NCBI GenBank assembly: GCA_023389295.1 | Contig: JAEWEO010000098.1 | Coordinates: 1 to 64,000 of the forward strand | From: Bacillota bacterium | Lineage (GTDB): Bacteria > Bacillota > Clostridia > Lachnospirales > Lachnospiraceae | Reading direction: 5' to 3' | Length of the DNA: 64,000 nt | Part shown: positions 60,492 through 64,000 of the stretch, one piece after another | Position numbering within the stretch: position 1 is the first letter of the stretch | Layout: each line of letters opens with the position of its first letter | Position numbers and translations under genes: made by a program | Notes under the pieces: model-generated | Databases searched by the model: none | What the model saw: only the letters and a program-made list of their open reading frames with translations | What the model was told of the DNA's origin: nothing

Positions 60492-61823
60492 TTACCGCTC
60501 CAGATTGGCAAACTTTGTAAACTGGGCCTGCCATGCCAATTTCACGGTACCAACGGGACCGTTTCTTTGTTTACCGATAATAATCTCCGATACTCCCGGC
60601 TCCTCCGTATCACGGTTATAATAATCATCACGATAGATGAACATTACAACGTCGGCATCCTGCTCGATGGCACCGGACTCTCTTAAGTCAGAAAGCATCG
60701 GTCGTTTATCCGGTCTTTGTTCCACTGCACGGCTCAACTGAGACAGGGCTACTACGGGAACATTAATTTCTCTAGCCAAAGACTTTAAGGATCTTGAAAT
60801 TTCTGAGATTTCCTGTTGTCTTGATTCACTCTTTTTACTACTTCCGCTCATCAACTGTAAGTAGTCGATAATAACCAGTCCAAGATTCTTTTCTAATTTT
60901 AGCTTTCTACATTTTGAGCGAAGTTCACTAATAGAAATCGCTGAGGTATCATCAATGACCAAATTGGAGTTTCCGACAATTCTTGCACTTTCCATTAGGC
61001 TTGCCCAGTCTTCGCCGGATAAGTTGCCCGTACGTATTGCCTGAGAATCGACCTTAGAATTCATAGCAAGAATTCTCTTAACCAACTGATCCTGTGACAT
61101 TTCCAAACTAAAGATAGCGGTTGTTACATTGGATTTTAAAGCTGCATACTCAGCGACATTAAGTACAAATGCAGTTTTACCCATGGAAGGTCTTGCTGCA
61201 ATGAGGATTAAGTCAGAGGGTTGCAAACCAGCTGTCTTATAATCCAAATCATAAAATCCGGTAGCAACGCCTGTTACGCTGCCTTGATTCTTGGCCGCTG
61301 CTTCAATACTATCAATAGTTCTAAGTACAACTTCTCTAATATCGGAGAACTCCTTAGTACCACGGTTTTGAACGATGTTAAAGACCTGTTTCTCAGTCTT
61401 TTCTAAGATGACATCCAACTTTTCCTTATCCAGATAACATTCATTGGCTGTTTCCTCTGCAACCTTAATCAGTCTTCGAAGAACTGCCTTATCACGAACA
61501 ATCTGTGCATAGTATCTAACATTTGCAGAAGTTGGGACCGAGGTAACCAAGTCTCTGATAAACTCTAAGCTACACACCTGAGCTGGAACATCCTTTTCTT
61601 TTAGGCGATCCTGAAGTGTAACCAAATCAACCGGTTTACCCTCGTTATATAGCTCAACCATTGTTTCAAATAAAATACTATACTGATTTTCATAAAAATC
61701 AGTACTTGTAATTACTTCAGAGGCTGCAATGATAGCATCCTTATCCATAATCATAGAGCCGATAACGGATTGTTCTGCTTCCGCGCTATGCGGTAGTATT
61801 CTTTTTATAAATGCTTCATCCAT
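60492..61823 (-). CDS. dnaB: Replicative DNA helicase DnaB (DnaC of Bacillus)
   Basis: The 443-residue hexameric helicase shows the N-terminal domain (LPHSAEAEQSVIGSMIMD), the RecA-like ATPase with Walker A ARPSMGKTAF near residue 205, LVIIDYLQLM as Walker B, and the end motif DLRESGAIEQDADVVMFIYRDDYY. It has no intein. It unwinds the fork. AAGGGGG precedes the ATG. It follows rplI by 27 bp, the conserved Firmicutes order. Confidence 0.97.
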   Translation of the reverse strand: MDEAFIKRILPHSAEAEQSVIGSMIMDKDAIIAASEVITSTDFYENQYSILFETMVELYNEGKPVDLVTLQDRLKEKDVPAQVCSLEFIRDLVTSVPTSANVRYYAQIVRDKAVLRRLIKVAEETANECYLDKEKLDVILEKTEKQVFNIVQNRGTKEFSDIREVVLRTIDSIEAAAKNQGSVTGVATGFYDLDYKTAGLQPSDLILIAARPSMGKTAFVLNVAEYAALKSNVTTAIFSLEMSQDQLVKRILAMNSKVDSQAIRTGNLSGEDWASLMESARIVGNSNLVIDDTSAISISELRSKCRKLKLEKNLGLVIIDYLQLMSGSSKKSESRQQEISEISRSLKSLAREINVPVVALSQLSRAVEQRPDKRPMLSDLRESGAIEQDADVVMFIYRDDYYNRDTEEPGVSEIIIGKQRNGPVGTVKLAWQAQFTKFANLER

Positions 61824-61850
61824 TGGTAATCCCCCTTGCAGATCATAGGT

Positions 61851-62297
61851 TTATATTGCTTCTACCTGAACCTTCATCTGCGCTGTTACTTGTGGATGCA
61901 ATTTTACAGGTACTGTATAAGATCCTGCGTGCTTAATCGGATCATTTAACTGCAGCTTCTTTTTATCAAGCTCTAAATTAAACTGCTCTTTTACTGCAGC
62001 AGCAATTTCTTTTGTGGATATGGAACCGAAGGTTTTGCCGCCTTCTCCTGCTTTTATATTAACTTTAATGGTCAGTTCCTCTATTTTTTTTGCTTGAGCC
62101 TGAGCCTCTTCTAAAATTTCTTTCTGCTTTTTAGCTTCCGCCGCCTTTTGCATATTTAAATCATATAAATTTTGCTTTGTTGCTTCTAAACCAAGCTTTT
62201 TAGGAAGTATAAAATTTCTGGCATAGCCATCACTAACCTTTACTATTTCACCTTTTTTACCTAATGCTTTAACGTCCTGTAATAATATAATTTCCAT
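61851..62297 (-). CDS. rplI: 50S ribosomal protein L9
   Basis: The 148-residue protein starts MEIILLQDVKALGKKGEIVK and contains the signature GYARNFILPKKLGLEAT, then the connecting helix and C-terminal domain (GKTFGSISTKEI). It helps keep reading frame on the ribosome. GGAG precedes the ATG. Confidence 0.97.
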   Translation of the reverse strand: MEIILLQDVKALGKKGEIVKVSDGYARNFILPKKLGLEATKQNLYDLNMQKAAEAKKQKEILEEAQAQAKKIEELTIKVNIKAGEGGKTFGSISTKEIAAAVKEQFNLELDKKKLQLNDPIKHAGSYTVPVKLHPQVTAQMKVQVEAI

Positions 62298-62343
62298 GTG
62301 TCTTTCTCCTTTACTAGCATTTCTTACAATTAGTTGCTATAAA

Positions 62344-64000
62344 TTACAGCTCTCCTTCAGCCTGCATTTGTATTAATGTTGATTTCAGCTTCATGATTGC
62401 CTCTTGCATGGTTGTATTCTCCAGCTGTGATCCGGCAACACTTAAATGTCCGCCGCCACCCAACTTCTCCATGACCACCTGAACATTTACTTCATCTATG
62501 GATCTGGCACTAATATAGATCAAATTATTATACTCCGTTAATACGAAGGTAGCTTTGATGTCATTGATATTCAAAAGCTCATTGGCAACCTGAGCACCTA
62601 AAATGGTTGGGCTATCAACTTCTGAACTTGCGCAAACTGCAACGGCATAATGTTTTAAGAAAATCTCCGTACTGCTGATTGCATCTGCTTTTGTTTTAAA
62701 ATCTGCCATATCACTGCGGAAGGATTTTCGTATTCTTGTTACATCAGCACCGCTTCTTCTTAAATATGCGGCCGCTTCGAACGTTCTAACTCCTGATTTT
62801 GTAAGGAAGTTATTCGTATCTATCATGATACCGGAATAAAGGGCATCTGCTTCCAGAGGCTTTAATTTGAGATTACCACCAATGTATTGCATAATTTCTG
62901 CAATCATTTCACTTGTTGAGGAAGCATAGGGTTCCACGTAGGAAAGCACTGCTGTATCAATAGCTTCATTGGTTTGCCTGTGGTGGTCAAAAATCACGAT
63001 TGTTTTTGTGTAGTCCAGTAGTTCGGCACACTCAAGATAGGAGGGGCGGTTAACGTCAACAATAACTAAAAGAGTATTTGCATCCACAACCTCTTTTGCC
63101 TGATCACTTCTTAAGAAAAGGTCTTCCTCGTATTCAGAATTACCTACAAACTTATTCATAAGAGGCCGAAGGGAGGAAGTTACATCATTGATCACAATAT
63201 GTGCTTTTTTATTGAAGGATTTTGCAATACGGTACACACCGATGGCAGATCCAAAGGAATCCACATCGCCAATCTTATGTCCCATAATTACAACCTTATC
63301 CTTAGCCTCAATAAATTCACGAAAGGCATGTGCTTTTACCCTAGCTTTCACACGGGTACTTTTCTCTACCGAGATACTCTTACCACCGTAATAGGAGATT
63401 TTCTCCCGGTCTTTAATTACAGCCTGGTCTCCACCACGTCCGAGTGCCAGGTCAATGGCTGCTCTGGCATATTCATAACCACTAATATAGGTATCTGCAT
63501 TAACGCCTAGACCGATACTTATGGTTACAGACATCTCATTTCCAATGTTGACACCACGTACCTCCTCTAGAATCGAGAATTTGCTAGACTGTAGAAGTGG
63601 CAGGTATTTTTGTTGAAATACAAATAAATACTTATCCTTCTCAAGCTTTTTGATAATTGCATCAATGCCCTGCATATATTTATTGATTTTACGATCCACC
63701 AAAGCAGTAAGTAACGAACGTCTTACCTCATCAATACTATCCAAGGCTTCCTCATAATTATCAATGTAAAGCAATCCGGTGATCAATTTTTGATCCTTAT
63801 TTTCTTTCAATAAGGAGATTATTTCTGTTTCATCATATAAATACATGGCGATAAGTGCGTTCCTATCATCCCAAACACTTTCCTCGTCATGCAAACCCAG
63901 CGAAGTATCTTCATCAAAATCTGGAGCTACTACTTTACGAAGAAGAATTTTATAGTTGCGACCATGTAATGTAATATGAAGTATTTCATCATTTTCTTTC
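62344..64000 (-). CDS. gdpP: Cyclic-di-AMP phosphodiesterase GdpP, N-terminus beyond window
   Basis: The frame is open to the window edge, so the 551 visible residues lack the N-terminal membrane segments. Visible are part of the PAS region, a degenerate GGDEF (SKFSILEEVRGVNIGNEMSV), the DHH domain (MGHKIGDVDSFGSAIG, DVNRPSY, DHHRQTNEAI) and DHHA1 (GGGGHLSVAGSQL). All DHH metal ligands are present. GdpP hydrolyses c-di-AMP and so affects wall stress, K+ and DNA-damage responses. It heads the gdpP-rplI-dnaB order. Confidence 0.94.
   Translation of the reverse strand, partial: KENDEILHITLHGRNYKILLRKVVAPDFDEDTSLGLHDEESVWDDRNALIAMYLYDETEIISLLKENKDQKLITGLLYIDNYEEALDSIDEVRRSLLTALVDRKINKYMQGIDAIIKKLEKDKYLFVFQQKYLPLLQSSKFSILEEVRGVNIGNEMSVTISIGLGVNADTYISGYEYARAAIDLALGRGGDQAVIKDREKISYYGGKSISVEKSTRVKARVKAHAFREFIEAKDKVVIMGHKIGDVDSFGSAIGVYRIAKSFNKKAHIVINDVTSSLRPLMNKFVGNSEYEEDLFLRSDQAKEVVDANTLLVIVDVNRPSYLECAELLDYTKTIVIFDHHRQTNEAIDTAVLSYVEPYASSTSEMIAEIMQYIGGNLKLKPLEADALYSGIMIDTNNFLTKSGVRTFEAAAYLRRSGADVTRIRKSFRSDMADFKTKADAISSTEIFLKHYAVAVCASSEVDSPTILGAQVANELLNINDIKATFVLTEYNNLIYISARSIDEVNVQVVMEKLGGGGHLSVAGSQLENTTMQEAIMKLKSTLIQMQAEGEL

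Overview
The window looks like chromosomal DNA of a low-GC, endospore-forming, Gram-positive anaerobe of the Lachnospiraceae/Clostridium XIVa type. This is inferred from the sporulation genes (spoIIE, spoVT, yabP, yabQ, cwlD), the AGGAGG-type ribosome binding sites, and gene orders shared with Bacillus and Clostridium (tilS-hpt-ftsH; spoVT-mazG-rqcP-yabP-yabQ-divIC-tRNA-spoIIE; tsaC-lmwPTP-rpiB; gdpP-rplI-dnaB). Most genes lie on the minus strand and are closely packed.

Region 1-6.2 kb is an accessory tract. It holds a truncated secreted glycine-rich surface protein, a small Cys-rich protein, several orphan genes (an alpha/beta hydrolase, a CPBP-family membrane protease, three proteins I do not recognise), a 19-bp dispersed repeat found upstream of the orphans, and frameshifted gene debris. 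From 6.2 to 16.5 kb come RNA metabolism genes (rlmD, yhaM, trmL), an HtrA-like protein that has lost its catalytic His and Asp, mutS2 followed by a two-component system, and an orphan CheX. From 16.5 to 26 kb lie an Lrp-type regulator with an aminotransferase, an AIR-synthase-like protein, a VanW/G5 cell-wall protein, a 34-residue membrane peptide missed by length cut-offs, endonuclease III, a B12-binding radical SAM protein, a DUF2156 protein and a CmpB-type membrane protein.

From 26 to 37 kb is the conserved sporulation/division block: ftsH, hpt, tilS, spoIIE, tRNA-Met, divIC, yabQ, yabP, rqcP, HU, mazG and spoVT. The spoIIE promoter has a 21-bp spacer and Spo0A-box-like sequences. From 37 to 46.9 kb are dtd, a DNA-deoxyinosine glycosylase, deoB, a PAP2 phosphatase, a glycosyltransferase, an M29 aminopeptidase followed by a 164-bp palindromic element, a large membrane-anchored protein with a degenerate C39-like end, and a METTL25-like methyltransferase.

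From 47 to 55 kb are a Pro-rich protein with an 18-bp minisatellite, a YwmB-like protein, a DUF402 protein, rpiB, a low-molecular-weight phosphatase, tsaC, cwlD and an SH3/GH18 protein. At 55-57.5 kb sit a serine/threonine kinase fused to a P-loop-like domain in which the Walker lysine is replaced (GxGVTH), and a second stand-alone protein with the same altered motif. I consider this pair the best candidate for an undescribed system. The window ends with mecA, a DUF1858 protein, a 55-residue ferredoxin, a MerR-like regulator, dnaB, rplI and a gdpP cut by the window edge.

MutS2 (collided-ribosome splitting) and RqcP (Ala-tailing on split 50S subunits) suggest a complete ribosome quality-control route in this organism. 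HtrA-like, VanW, CwlD, GH18, SpoIIE and YabP/Q point to envelope and spore biology as a recurring theme. All assignments come from reading the sequence; no database search was run.
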